A stretch of DNA of 30,001 nt from Planctomycetota bacterium (lineage in GTDB: Bacteria > Planctomycetota > Planctomycetia > Isosphaerales > Isosphaeraceae): assembly GCA_021777685.1 (NCBI GenBank), contig JAJYDH010000008.1, positions 1 through 30,001 of the forward strand, written 5' to 3'. Of this stretch, positions 14,983 to 23,245 are shown in pieces. Made by a program: the position numbers and the translations under genes. The notes below the pieces were generated by a model, which saw nothing but the letters and a program-made list of their open reading frames with translations, searched no databases and was not told the DNA's origin. Each line of letters opens with the position of its first letter. Within the stretch, counting starts at the first letter, position 1.

Positions 14983-16992
14983 TCACCCCCCGGAAATCTT
15001 GACCGGCCGCCCGGCTTCGAGCGCGGCGAGGATGGCGTCGGTGTCGTACACGCAACCGCCCCAGGTCCCGCCGCCGATCGCCTGCAAGGCGGCCCAGAGC
15101 CGGGTGTCGTCGGGAAGATCCGGGTCGGGCGAGAGCCCGGGATGTGGCGGCCGGTCGATCAGCAGGAGGGCGGCCTCCTCGGGCGAAAGGTCGCGTCCGC
15201 CGGCCCCGACGAGGTCGACCGAACCCTCCAGTCTAACACGGTCGACGACGATCCGGATCGAATCGCCGTCGACGACCCGCCCGATCGGCCCGCCGGCCAG
15301 GGCCTCGGGCCCGACGTGCCCCACGCAGGCCCCGGTCGACACCCCGGAGAACCTGGCATCGGTCACCACCGCGACGTCCTTGCCGAACGAGAGATGCTTG
15401 AGGGCGGCGGTGATCTGATAGATCTCCTCCATGCCCGTCCCCAGCGGACCCCGGCCGATCAACACCAGTACGTCGCCCGACCGGATCGGGTTCGGCCCCT
15501 GTCCCTTGATCGCCGAGATCGCGTCCTTCTCGCGGGCGAAGACGCGGGCCGGGCCGGTCTTCCGGTAGACCCCGTCGGGGTCCACGACCGTCGGGTCGAT
15601 GGCCGTGCTCTTGATGACCGAACCCTCCGGCGCGAGGTTCCCTCGCGGGAACGTGACCGTGCTCGTCAAGCCCCGGGATCGGGCGCGGTCGGGGCCCATG
15701 ATGACGTCGTCAGGGTCGACGCCGTCCTGCTCCCGGAGCCGTTCGCGGAGCCTGGCCCGCCGGTCGCTCGCGGCCCACCACTCCAGGGTACGCCCCAATG
15801 GTTCGCCGGTGACGGTCAGGGCCTCCAGGTCGAGGAGCCCCAGGTCCCGGAGGTGGAGCATGACCTCGGGGACGCCGCCGGCCAGATAGGCGCGGATGGT
15901 CGGGTGATAGCTCGGGCCGTTGGGCAGGACGTCGACCAGCCGGGGGGTCCGGCGGTTGATCCCGGCCCAGTCCTCGACGGTCGGCCGGGCCAGGCCGGCG
16001 GCGAAGGCGATGGCCGGGACGTGCAGGAGCAGGTTCGTCGAGCCGCCGAACGCCGCGTGGACGGTCATGGCGTTGCGGATCGAGGCGTCGGTCACGATGT
16101 CGGACGAGGTCAGCCCGCGATCGGCCAGGTTGACGAGGGCCCTCGCGGATCGACGGGCGACGTCCTTCCAGATCGGCTGGCCCGACGGGGCGAGCGCGGC
16201 ATGAGGGACCGTCAGCCCCAGGGCCTCGGCAACCACCTGCGACGTCGCCGCCGTGCCGAGGAACTGGCAGCCGCCGCCCGCCGAGGCGCAGGCCCGACAG
16301 CCCAGCTCGGAGGCCTCCTTGAGGCTCAACTCGCCGTGCGAATAGCGGGCCCCGATCGACTGGATCTTGCCCGCGTCCTCCCCCTGGCGAGGGGGCAGCG
16401 TGACCCCGCCCGGCACCAGGACCCCCGGCAGGTGCCTCGATCCGGCCAGGGCGAGGAGCATCGCCGGGAGCCCCTTGTCGCACGTCGCGACCCCGAGAAC
16501 TCCCAGCCGGCGAGGCAATGAGCGGATCAGCCGCCGGAAGACGATCGCCGCGTCGTTCCGGTACGGCAGGCTGTCCATCATCCCGGTCGTGCCTTGCGTC
16601 CGGCCGTCGCACGGGTCCGACACCATCCCCGCGAACGGGGCGACCCCCAGCGCGGTCAGTTCCTCGGCCGCCTCCTGGACCAGCAGGCCGACCTCCCAGT
16701 GCCCCGTGTGATAACCGAGCGCGATCGGCGTCCCGTCGGGAGCCCGGAGGCCGCCCTGGGTGCTGAGGATGAGATACGGATCGCGGTCGACCTCGTCGGG
16801 CTTCCAGCCCATCCCGGCGTTCTGGGTCAGGCCGAAGAGGTCGCCCGAGGGCCACTCGCGGAGCATCGCGTCGGTCAGCGGGATCGACCCGGCCGGCCCC
16901 TCGGCCTTCGTCTGGACGTCGAGGATCGAGGCATCCGGCGACTCGACGAAGTCGGCGAAGGTCGGGCGGGAACCGCTGCGGGCGCTGGGCAT
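14983..16992 (-). CDS. yjhG: D-xylonate dehydratase, YjhG/YagF type (IlvD/Edd family)
   Basis: A 669-residue member of the dihydroxy-acid dehydratase superfamily that fits the E. coli YjhG/YagF branch by eye over its whole length: PSGDLFGLTQNAGMGWKPDE, SDPCDGRTQGTTGM, VFRRLIRSLP, HAAFGGSTNLLLH, LVDVLPNGPSYHPT, SVIKSTAIDPTVVD, VTDARFSGVSTGACVGHVGP and GGTWGGCVYD. Known members convert D-xylonate to 2-keto-3-deoxyxylonate. The three cysteines expected to hold the iron-sulfur cluster are Cys128 (PCDG), Cys171 (TCDKG) and Cys242 (GGGCQF). It is cytoplasmic. The ATG at 16992 has only a weak Shine-Dalgarno. The gene lies 102 bp after DUF1501 on the same strand. No xylose dehydrogenase or aldolase gene is in the window, so a sugar-acid substrate other than xylonate remains possible. 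Confidence 0.92.
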   Translation of the reverse strand: MPSARSGSRPTFADFVESPDASILDVQTKAEGPAGSIPLTDAMLREWPSGDLFGLTQNAGMGWKPDEVDRDPYLILSTQGGLRAPDGTPIALGYHTGHWEVGLLVQEAAEELTALGVAPFAGMVSDPCDGRTQGTTGMMDSLPYRNDAAIVFRRLIRSLPRRLGVLGVATCDKGLPAMLLALAGSRHLPGVLVPGGVTLPPRQGEDAGKIQSIGARYSHGELSLKEASELGCRACASAGGGCQFLGTAATSQVVAEALGLTVPHAALAPSGQPIWKDVARRSARALVNLADRGLTSSDIVTDASIRNAMTVHAAFGGSTNLLLHVPAIAFAAGLARPTVEDWAGINRRTPRLVDVLPNGPSYHPTIRAYLAGGVPEVMLHLRDLGLLDLEALTVTGEPLGRTLEWWAASDRRARLRERLREQDGVDPDDVIMGPDRARSRGLTSTVTFPRGNLAPEGSVIKSTAIDPTVVDPDGVYRKTGPARVFAREKDAISAIKGQGPNPIRSGDVLVLIGRGPLGTGMEEIYQITAALKHLSFGKDVAVVTDARFSGVSTGACVGHVGPEALAGGPIGRVVDGDSIRIVVDRVRLEGSVDLVGAGGRDLSPEEAALLLIDRPPHPGLSPDPDLPDDTRLWAALQAIGGGTWGGCVYDTDAILAALEAGRPVKISGG

Positions 16993-17014
16993 GGCGATGG
17001 TCTCGGAGGGAGGC

Positions 17015-17037
17015 CGACCCCGGCTCGCGCGGGGTCG
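17015..17037 (-). other. 8-bp hairpin between DUF1501 and the xylonate dehydratase gene
   Basis: CGACCCCG (17015-17022) pairs with CGGGGTCG (17030-17037) around a seven-base loop, ending 23 bases before the dehydratase start. There is no T tract, so it is more likely a processing or translation-affecting structure than a terminator, if it matters at all. Confidence 0.35.
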
Positions 17038-17094
17038 TCATCCCTCGATCACACCATGATTTCCCCCGCCCTACAATGGCCCGTCCCTCGACGC

Positions 17095-18438
17095 TCAGCC
17101 GTGGAGCAACTCGGGCAGAGGCTTGCCGCCGTCGACCAGCCTGATCGGCCGCCCGTCGGGGGTCTCGAACTGGAAATTCGGGTCGATCCCGAGCGAGGTG
17201 TAGAGCGTGGCGGCGAGGTCGGCCGGGGTGACGGGGCGGTCGACCGGCGAGTCGCCCTTGGCGTCGGTCTTGCCGATCACGGCCCCCTTGGGGATGCCCG
17301 CCCCGGCGAGCAACGCGCAGTTGGCCCGGCCGTGGTGGTCTCGCCCGGCGTTGCCGTTGATCTTCGGCGTCCGGCCGAACTCGCCCATCGCGATCACCAG
17401 CGTCTCGTCGAGCAGGCCGAGCCGTTTCAGGTCGTCGAGCAGGGTCGAGAGGCCCATGTCGAGCGGCGGGGCCAGGTTCGTCCTGATCGAGGGGAAATTC
17501 TGGGCGTGGGTGTCCCACTGGAGCTGGTTCGCTCCGCGGTTGTTGATCGTCACGAACGAGACCCCGGCCTGGACCAGCCGGCGGGCGAGCAGGCACGACT
17601 GGCCGAAGGTCGTCCGGCCGTAGGCTTGTCGCATCTCGGGCGTCTCGTCGCCGATCCGGAACGCGGCCTGGGCCTTGGGCGAGGTGAGCAGGTCATACGC
17701 CCGGTCGGCGAACTGGTCGCGGCTGGTGACGAGGGTCGTCGCGGCGACGTCGCGGCCGAACCCGTCGAGGGTCTTGACCATCCCCCGGCGGCGGTTGAGC
17801 CGGTCGAGCGTCACCTGGTCGGGCGGGGTGAGGTTCTGGACCCGGAAGCCCTCGACGTTCGGGTCGCCCCCGGCCGCGAACGGGTCGTAGGCGGGCGTCA
17901 GGTAGCCGCTCGACGCGAAGATCGGGGCGTCGGGCATCGCGACGTAGGGCGGCAGGGCCCCTCGGGTGTTCTCGATCGTCTTCGAGACGACGCTGCCGAA
18001 GCTGGGATAGACCAGCGCCGGGCTCGGCCGGTAGCCGGTCAGCAGGTGGTGGGCGGCGCGGTCGTGGTCGGCCTCGGGCGAGGTGACGGACCGGACCAGC
18101 GTCACGCGGTCCATCACCTTGGCCAGGTTGGGGAAGACCTCGCTGATCTTCAGCCCCGGGACGGCCGTGTCGATCGGCTTGAACTCCCCCTTCACGTCGG
18201 ACGGGGCGTCGGGCTTGGGGTCGAAGGTGTCGATGTGCGAGGGGCCGCCGGCCATCCAGATCAGGATGCAATGCTTGACCTTCGTCGGCTTGACGCCGCC
18301 CGGCCCGGCCGCGAGGCTCCGGAGCCGGAACAGGTCGTCGAGCCCCAGGCCGAAGGCGGTCAACATCCCGGCGCGGAGCAGCGAGCGGCGGCTCGGCCCC
18401 GGGCAGGCTCGCGGGTCGGTCACGCTGGGTCGGGCCAC
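17095..18438 (-). CDS. DUF1501 protein with Tat-type signal (sulfatase-like fold)
   Basis: A 447-residue protein of the planctomycete-enriched DUF1501 family, related in fold to alkaline phosphatases and sulfatases. The twin-arginine motif SRRSLLRAG (16-24) directs folded export. Typical stretches are HCILIWMAGGPSHIDTFDPKP, SVTSPEADHDRAAHHLLTGY, QWDTHAQNF, LVIAMGEFGRTPKINGNAGRDHH and TPADLAATLYTSLGIDP. The His and Asp residues in DHH and DTH resemble metal ligands of the superfamily, but activity is unproven. The start is a GTG at 18438 with GGAGG six bases upstream. It follows the DUF1549/DUF1553 gene by 18 bp, the classic planctomycete pair thought to work together at the cell envelope. Confidence 0.93.
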   Translation of the reverse strand: MARPSVTDPRACPGPSRRSLLRAGMLTAFGLGLDDLFRLRSLAAGPGGVKPTKVKHCILIWMAGGPSHIDTFDPKPDAPSDVKGEFKPIDTAVPGLKISEVFPNLAKVMDRVTLVRSVTSPEADHDRAAHHLLTGYRPSPALVYPSFGSVVSKTIENTRGALPPYVAMPDAPIFASSGYLTPAYDPFAAGGDPNVEGFRVQNLTPPDQVTLDRLNRRRGMVKTLDGFGRDVAATTLVTSRDQFADRAYDLLTSPKAQAAFRIGDETPEMRQAYGRTTFGQSCLLARRLVQAGVSFVTINNRGANQLQWDTHAQNFPSIRTNLAPPLDMGLSTLLDDLKRLGLLDETLVIAMGEFGRTPKINGNAGRDHHGRANCALLAGAGIPKGAVIGKTDAKGDSPVDRPVTPADLAATLYTSLGIDPNFQFETPDGRPIRLVDGGKPLPELLHG

Positions 18439-18456
18439 GGCTTGCCTCCGGTCGGT

Positions 18457-20970
18457 TCAGTGGTTGAAGGCGAATTCCCGCGAGTTGAGCAACGCCCAGA
18501 ACAGGTCCTCGGCCGCCTCGCGGAGATCCTTGGCCTGGGCCAGCTCGGCGGTCCAGTGGGCCAGCTCCTCCGAGGTCGGCGGCCGGCAGATGGTCCGCAG
18601 GTAGAGGTTCTCGACGATCGAGTCGGGCTCGGGGGCGAGTTCGAGGAGGTTGGCGAGATAGCCCCGGGGGCTGGATATCTTCTCCTCGATCACGCTGCCG
18701 CCGATCACCAGGAGCGACTGGCGGAGGCTCAGTGCCGGGTTGGCGACCGAGGCACAGCCGTTGACCCGCGTGCAGCGGCCGAATGTCTCCAGGATGGCGC
18801 TCTGGGTCGCCGGGTCGGTGATCTCGATGGCCCGGGTGCCGGCGGGCTTGTTGTTGAAACGGTTGACCACGTCGGTCGCCTGGGCCAGGGCGTCGGCCAT
18901 CTGGTGGGCGGTCAGCGGACGGGGCATCTGGTGTGAGAACAGGCGGTTGTCCTGCTCGTTGCCCGGCACGGTCGTCGAGGCCAGGGCATAGGCTTCCGAG
19001 TTCGCCACGGTCCGGATCAGGTCGCGGACGTCGTACTTGTGCTCGACGAAGTGCCTCGCCAGCGCGTCGAGAAGCTCGGGATGGACCGGGGGGTTGGACC
19101 GCGAGAGGTCGTCGGGCGGGTCGGCGATCCCCTTGCCGAAGAACTGGGCCCAGACCCAGTTGGCCATCGCCCGGGCGAAGAATGGGTTGTGGGGCGAGGT
19201 CATCCATTCGGCAAGCTTGGTCCGGGGGTCTTCGGCCTCGGCGACCTTGATCGGCTCGCCGGTCAGGAGCCTGGGCTCGGCCGGTTTCCTGGTCCGGAGG
19301 TGCTCGATCTGGCCGTCGGGCTCGATCTTGACGACCGTCCGGTTCATCATGCCGGGGCCGCCGCCGGAGCGTTGGACCTTGGCGAAGGTGGCGGCCAGGC
19401 CGAAGTAATCGTCCTGCGTCCAGACGTCGAAGGGGTGGTCGTGGCACTGGGCGCAGCGAACCCGGAGGGCGAGGAACCGCTGGGCGGTCTTCTCGGCGGA
19501 CACCTTGGGGTCGAGCCCTTCGAGGGCGTAGGCGACCGCGCCGGTCTCCTTGTTGTTCGGGTCGCCGACGGCGGTCAGAAGCTCGCGGACCATCGCGTCC
19601 CAGGGGGCGTTGTCCAGGAGCTTCCTCGCGAGCCAGGTCTGGTAGTTGATCGCCGGGACCTGCCCGAGGTCGGGCCGGGCGGTGGTGATCTCCAGGAGGT
19701 CGCCGAACTTGATCTGCCAGAACCGGGTGAAGTCGCGGCTCGCGAGCAGGCCGTCGACCAGCGTGGCCCGCTTGTCCGGGTCGGTGTCCTTGAGGAATTC
19801 GCGAATCCGGTCGGGCGAGGGCTGCTCGCCCGTCAGGTCGAGCGAGACCCGGCGGAGGAAGACGGCGTCGCTCGCGGGCGGGCTCGGGGGCACCTTGAGC
19901 GATTCGAGCCGGCTGAACAGCAGGTCGTCGATGAAGTTCCGGCGGGCTCGGGCGGCGAAGTCGAACTTCAGGTCGGGGTTGATGAGCGTCGCCAGCCGGG
20001 TCGAGACGACCTGCGAGCCGTAGCGGACGATCAGGTCGGCCTCGGCCCGGCGGAGGAGCTTCGCCAGTCCCCGGGCGTCGATCGACGCGGCCGAGTCGTC
20101 GTTGACCTTGTAGATGGCCAGCCGGGTCACGTCGCGCCCGTGTCCGTCCGCGAAGTGGGCGACGACGCGGAGTTGCTGGGGGCCCGGCTCGTCGAGCCGG
20201 ATCGAGCCGGGCTCGACCGAGAGGCCGGTCAACTTGCCGTGGTTCCTGGGAGTCGAGTAGGGGACGCCCGCCCTGAGCCAGTCGAGGAGCGTCCGATACT
20301 CCTCCGAGTTGACCTTGATCCTCGGACCGCCGACGTGCGGGATCACGCCCGTCGCCTTGGCCAGGAACAGGCTGGATTCGGGGCGGAACGTCGACAACCG
20401 ACGCTCGCCAAGGTCACGGGTCAGGCTCCGATGGTCCCCCTCGGGGTCGTAGCCGAAGAGCGAGAGGTGGAAGCCGTTCTGTCCGTCCCCCTTGCCGTGA
20501 CAGCCGCCGGTATTGCAGCCGGACCGGGTCAGGATCGGCGCGATGTCCTGGGCGAAATCCCACGCCCGAGGGGAGTCGCCGACCTCGATCTCGGCTCCGG
20601 CGGTCGACTTGCCGGAGGCCGCCACGATCCGCGCCTTACCGGGCTTGACGGGCCGGACGTACCCCTGGCCATCGACCTCGACGACCCCGGCCGGCTCGAC
20701 CTTCCACGCGACGGCTGCCGTCAGGTCGACTCGGCCGCCGTGCCGGCCCTCCCCCTCGGCGACGAGCTGCAAACCGGTGTCGCCCGCGAGCAGTGTCGCC
20801 CTCGCCGGATGGATCGAGATCGGCGGCGGGGGCGGAGCCGGCGGCTCGATCTTCTTGACGACGGGGACAGCCGGCGGCGTCGAGGTCGGCTCGACGCCGC
20901 CGCGATCGCAGCCGGCAATGGTCGCCAGTCCAAAGGTCAACGCGAGCGAGAGGCGGGCATGTCGCGTCAA
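18457..20970 (-). CDS. DUF1549/DUF1553 lipoprotein with Ig-like domain and cytochrome-c-like motifs
   Basis: An 837-residue planctomycete surface protein. The N-terminus is a lipoprotein signal with lipobox TIAGC (Cys21), then a Pro-rich linker (31-51) and a BIG2-like domain (52-130). A cytochrome-c-like module has SGCNTGGCHGKGDGQNGF, where the motif is C-x4-C-H (152-158), not the usual C-x2-C-H. A further beta domain follows (about 245-330). DUF1549 (about 345-530) includes FLRRVSLDLTGEQPS and RCAQCHDHPFDVWTQDDYFGL, a canonical CAQCH (506-510). DUF1553 (about 570-830) includes NPFFARAMANWVWAQFFGKG. The start is a TTG at 20970 preceded by GAGAGG; no in-frame ATG gives a better signal. The pair with DUF1501 is usually taken as an envelope system for polysaccharide or redox work; the exact reaction is unknown. 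Confidence 0.93.
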   Translation of the reverse strand: MTRHARLSLALTFGLATIAGCDRGGVEPTSTPPAVPVVKKIEPPAPPPPPISIHPARATLLAGDTGLQLVAEGEGRHGGRVDLTAAVAWKVEPAGVVEVDGQGYVRPVKPGKARIVAASGKSTAGAEIEVGDSPRAWDFAQDIAPILTRSGCNTGGCHGKGDGQNGFHLSLFGYDPEGDHRSLTRDLGERRLSTFRPESSLFLAKATGVIPHVGGPRIKVNSEEYRTLLDWLRAGVPYSTPRNHGKLTGLSVEPGSIRLDEPGPQQLRVVAHFADGHGRDVTRLAIYKVNDDSAASIDARGLAKLLRRAEADLIVRYGSQVVSTRLATLINPDLKFDFAARARRNFIDDLLFSRLESLKVPPSPPASDAVFLRRVSLDLTGEQPSPDRIREFLKDTDPDKRATLVDGLLASRDFTRFWQIKFGDLLEITTARPDLGQVPAINYQTWLARKLLDNAPWDAMVRELLTAVGDPNNKETGAVAYALEGLDPKVSAEKTAQRFLALRVRCAQCHDHPFDVWTQDDYFGLAATFAKVQRSGGGPGMMNRTVVKIEPDGQIEHLRTRKPAEPRLLTGEPIKVAEAEDPRTKLAEWMTSPHNPFFARAMANWVWAQFFGKGIADPPDDLSRSNPPVHPELLDALARHFVEHKYDVRDLIRTVANSEAYALASTTVPGNEQDNRLFSHQMPRPLTAHQMADALAQATDVVNRFNNKPAGTRAIEITDPATQSAILETFGRCTRVNGCASVANPALSLRQSLLVIGGSVIEEKISSPRGYLANLLELAPEPDSIVENLYLRTICRPPTSEELAHWTAELAQAKDLREAAEDLFWALLNSREFAFNH

Positions 20971-21202
20971 GGTTCGGCCCTCTCCCGATGCGGGTCCGGC
21001 CCGGCGAGGCTCTGACGGGCGTCCTGGGATACGATCAATCCTAAATCGTTAATCGAAACTCCGCAAGCCCCGGCCCCGGGGTCGGGCGGTTTTCCTGGCT
21101 CCGGGCCGAATTCCGGCCTTCGCCGATCAATCGTTTGACGATCCCGGCGGCCGGAGTAAGATTTCTGTAGAGACTGTCACGACTGACGGAGGCGAAGACA
21201 CG
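20971..21202. other. Divergent intergenic region between the lipoprotein and regulator genes
   Basis: This 232-bp gap carries the regulator promoter at 21135-21162. The lipoprotein side has AT-richer sequence around 21031-21057 (for example CCTAAATCGTTAATCG), where a promoter is expected, but no clear -35/-10 pair. The motif ATCGTT occurs both there and at the regulator promoter. A shared operator is possible but unproven. Confidence 0.4.
21135..21162 (+). promoter_or_regulatory. Sigma70-like promoter of the GbsR/MarR-type regulator
   Basis: TTGACG (21135-21140), a 16-bp spacer and TAAGAT (21157-21162) form a good vegetative promoter about 40 bp before the regulator ATG. An imperfect dyad TCAATCGTTTGA (21127-21138) overlaps the -35 element. 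This would suit autorepression, but that is inference. Confidence 0.6.
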
Positions 21203-21778
21203 ATGGAGCTGACGCCCGCGGCCCAGAAATTCGTCCTGCACTGGGGCGAGATGGGGCAAGCCTGGGGCATCAACCGGACGATGGCGCAGGTCCATGCCCT
21301 CCTGTTCGTCTCGCCCGAGGCCCTGGACGCGGAGGAGATCAGCCGGCTCCTCGACGTCAGCCGGTCGAACGTCTCGACGAGCCTCCGCGAGCTGATCACC
21401 TGGGGCGTGGTCAAGCGGGTCCACATCATCGGCGACCGCCGCGACCGGTTCGAGGCGCTCAAGGACGTGATGGACACGTTCCGGGTCATCATGGCCGAGC
21501 GCAAGCGCCGCGAGATGGACCCGACCATCGCCCTGCTGGAGCACTGCGTGGGCGAGGCGGAGACCGGCGGCCCGACGGACGAATACACGCATCAGCAACT
21601 GGTGAAGATGCTCGACTTCGTCCGGATGGTCACCGCCTGGTACAGCCAGATCGACCGGCTGCCGACGCCCGCGCTCCAGGCACTCTTCAAGGGCGGAGCA
21701 GGGCTGGCCCGGCTGTTCGGCGGCGAATCCCGGGCCAGGCCGGAGCCGACCGGGGCGGGCTCGGTCGCCGAGGGCTGA
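21203..21778 (+). CDS. GbsR/MarR-family transcriptional regulator
   Basis: A 191-residue winged-helix DNA-binding protein. Residues 1-35 (LTPAAQKFVLHWGEMGQAWGINRTMAQVHALLFVSPEALDAEEIS) lead into a helix-turn-helix, ISRLLDVSRSNVSTSLRELITWGVVKRV (about 45-75), where SRSNVSTSLREL is the recognition part typical of GbsR-like proteins. The wing is HIIGDRRDRFEA. The C-terminal half is helical (dimerisation), ending in a Pro/Gly/Ala tail. GbsR-type proteins in other bacteria respond to choline or regulate osmoprotectant and envelope genes; the ligand here is unknown. The ATG at 21203 has GGAGG ten bases upstream and a good promoter. It diverges from the DUF1549/DUF1501 operon and converges on the operon downstream with a nine-base gap. 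Confidence 0.9.
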   Translation: MELTPAAQKFVLHWGEMGQAWGINRTMAQVHALLFVSPEALDAEEISRLLDVSRSNVSTSLRELITWGVVKRVHIIGDRRDRFEALKDVMDTFRVIMAERKRREMDPTIALLEHCVGEAETGGPTDEYTHQQLVKMLDFVRMVTAWYSQIDRLPTPALQALFKGGAGLARLFGGESRARPEPTGAGSVAEG

Positions 21779-21787
21779 CCGGGACGT

Positions 21788-23245
21788 TCACCGGGCGGCC
21801 TTCCTCGCGCCCTTCTCGGGCACCTTGGGCCGGGCTCGCTCGGCCTTCGCGCGTTGCGCCGCGTCCTCGTAGGAGCGGATGGCGTCGTCGTCGAGGTAGC
21901 GGTCGATCAGGCCCTTCGTCTCGTCGAGTTGGGCCCGGGCGTTCCGGGTCAGGACCAGCGTCTTCGACTCGGCCTCCTGGCGTTCGCCGTCGGCGCGGAT
22001 CTGGTCGAGCCGCTTCTCGAAGGATTCGCGGGGCGTGAGCTTGCGGAACTCGCGGATCGCCTCGTCGAGGCCCGCCCAGTCCTCGCCGTCGAGCCGGGCC
22101 TTCATCCTCGCCTCGAATCGGGACCGGGACGCGATCACGTCGATGATCCCGTCGCGGAGGGCGTCGAGCCTGGCTTCCAGGGCGAGGGTCAGGGGCCTGG
22201 GCTCGATGATGATGGTCCGCTCGTCGGGCGTCTCGCCGGGCATCACGGGGAGGTCGACGATGGGCTCCTCGTTCCCGGCCAGGAGGCGGAGCGAGACGAG
22301 ACCTTCGGCGAATCCGGGAGCCAGCACGATCCTCCCCTCGCGGTCGGTCATGCCCAGCTCCTCAGGCCTCGGCCCCGGCGGGATCGACCGGCCGATCAGC
22401 CTGTAGCCGGCGGCGGGCAGGCGGTCCCCCTTGAGCAGGAACCGGAGCCGGGTCGGCATCGAGGCCGGCTTGATCCCCAGCGCGACCAGCCTGTTCTTCC
22501 GGGCGTACCGGTTCGTCAGCGGGTCGCCCAGCCCCCGGATGATCTCGCAGCGGGCGATGGCCCCCTCGCGCCTCTCGACCCGGAAATACGAATAACGGAC
22601 CTCGACGATCTCGGGCGTTGACCCGTCGTCCTTCGGGAAGACCCGGAGGGCCCGGAAGATCGAGCCGACCGGGGCGACCTCGCCGAGCGGGCTGGCCACG
22701 GGCAGGGCCCCGCCCTGGACCCGGAACGAGACCCCGCCCGCCTTCGACTCGCCAACCTCGGCCGACGGCGCGAACATCGCCAGGGCCAGGCGGAGCAGGT
22801 CGCGAGGGAGGTCGGACGGATGCGCGACGTCCCTCGACTGGACCTCGCCCAGCCAGCCGGTCGACACGTCCAGCTCTCGCCCTTCGAGGGCGAATCCCGA
22901 TTTCCGGGGCCTGACCCGGATCGCCCAGACCTTGTCGGCCTTCCCCGAGGCGGGTTTGAGGTCGCCGGCCTTCAAATCCGCGATCGGGATCGCCGGGAGC
23001 GGCCCGAGGTCGGCGACGATCTCGATCGCCCAGGGCTCGCCGACGAATCGGGCGGTCAATTCCCGCCAATCGTCGAGGACCGCCGAGCGCCCGGCCGCGT
23101 CGATCCGCGTCCCGGGGTCGAAGTCGAGCAGGACGCGGATCGCATACGTCTTGAGGTCGATCGGGTCGGATTTCGGGACCTGGGGCCGTGCGAAGGCCGC
23201 GGACAGGGCGAGGAAGGTGAGTGCGGACACGGCCAGGCGCGTCAT
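21788..23245 (-). CDS. Exported protein of unknown function, last gene of the FHA operon
   Basis: A 485-residue protein that I do not recognise. It begins with a clear signal peptide (MTRLAVSALTFLALSAAFA) and overlaps the stop of the preceding gene by ATGA, which fixes the start at 23245. A longer open frame to 24241 is a shadow of the neighbour. Residues 30-230 form a beta-rich domain (YAIRVLLDFDPGTRID, WAIEIVADLGPLPAIPI, VWAIRVRPRKSGFALEG, EIVEVRYSYFRVERREG). The middle (about 260-365) resembles a small beta-sandwich or carboxypeptidase-regulatory-like fold (MTDREGRIVLAPGFAEGLVSLRLLAGNEEP). The C-terminal 130 residues are helical and charged, probably coiled coil, with a basic tail. Operon position suggests a periplasmic partner of the substrate-binding-like protein. 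Confidence 0.8.
   Translation of the reverse strand: MTRLAVSALTFLALSAAFARPQVPKSDPIDLKTYAIRVLLDFDPGTRIDAAGRSAVLDDWRELTARFVGEPWAIEIVADLGPLPAIPIADLKAGDLKPASGKADKVWAIRVRPRKSGFALEGRELDVSTGWLGEVQSRDVAHPSDLPRDLLRLALAMFAPSAEVGESKAGGVSFRVQGGALPVASPLGEVAPVGSIFRALRVFPKDDGSTPEIVEVRYSYFRVERREGAIARCEIIRGLGDPLTNRYARKNRLVALGIKPASMPTRLRFLLKGDRLPAAGYRLIGRSIPPGPRPEELGMTDREGRIVLAPGFAEGLVSLRLLAGNEEPIVDLPVMPGETPDERTIIIEPRPLTLALEARLDALRDGIIDVIASRSRFEARMKARLDGEDWAGLDEAIREFRKLTPRESFEKRLDQIRADGERQEAESKTLVLTRNARAQLDETKGLIDRYLDDDAIRSYEDAAQRAKAERARPKVPEKGARKAAR

Noticed and set aside
17015..17037. Terminator between DUF1501 and the dehydratase gene
   Set aside because: The hairpin has no T tract and sits next to the following start codon, so it is listed only as a hairpin of uncertain role.
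16594..18936. 780-codon plus-strand ORF opposite DUF1501 and its neighbours
   Set aside because: It is the antisense of three well-identified genes and has the Arg/Gly/Asp/Val-rich make-up of a shadow frame.
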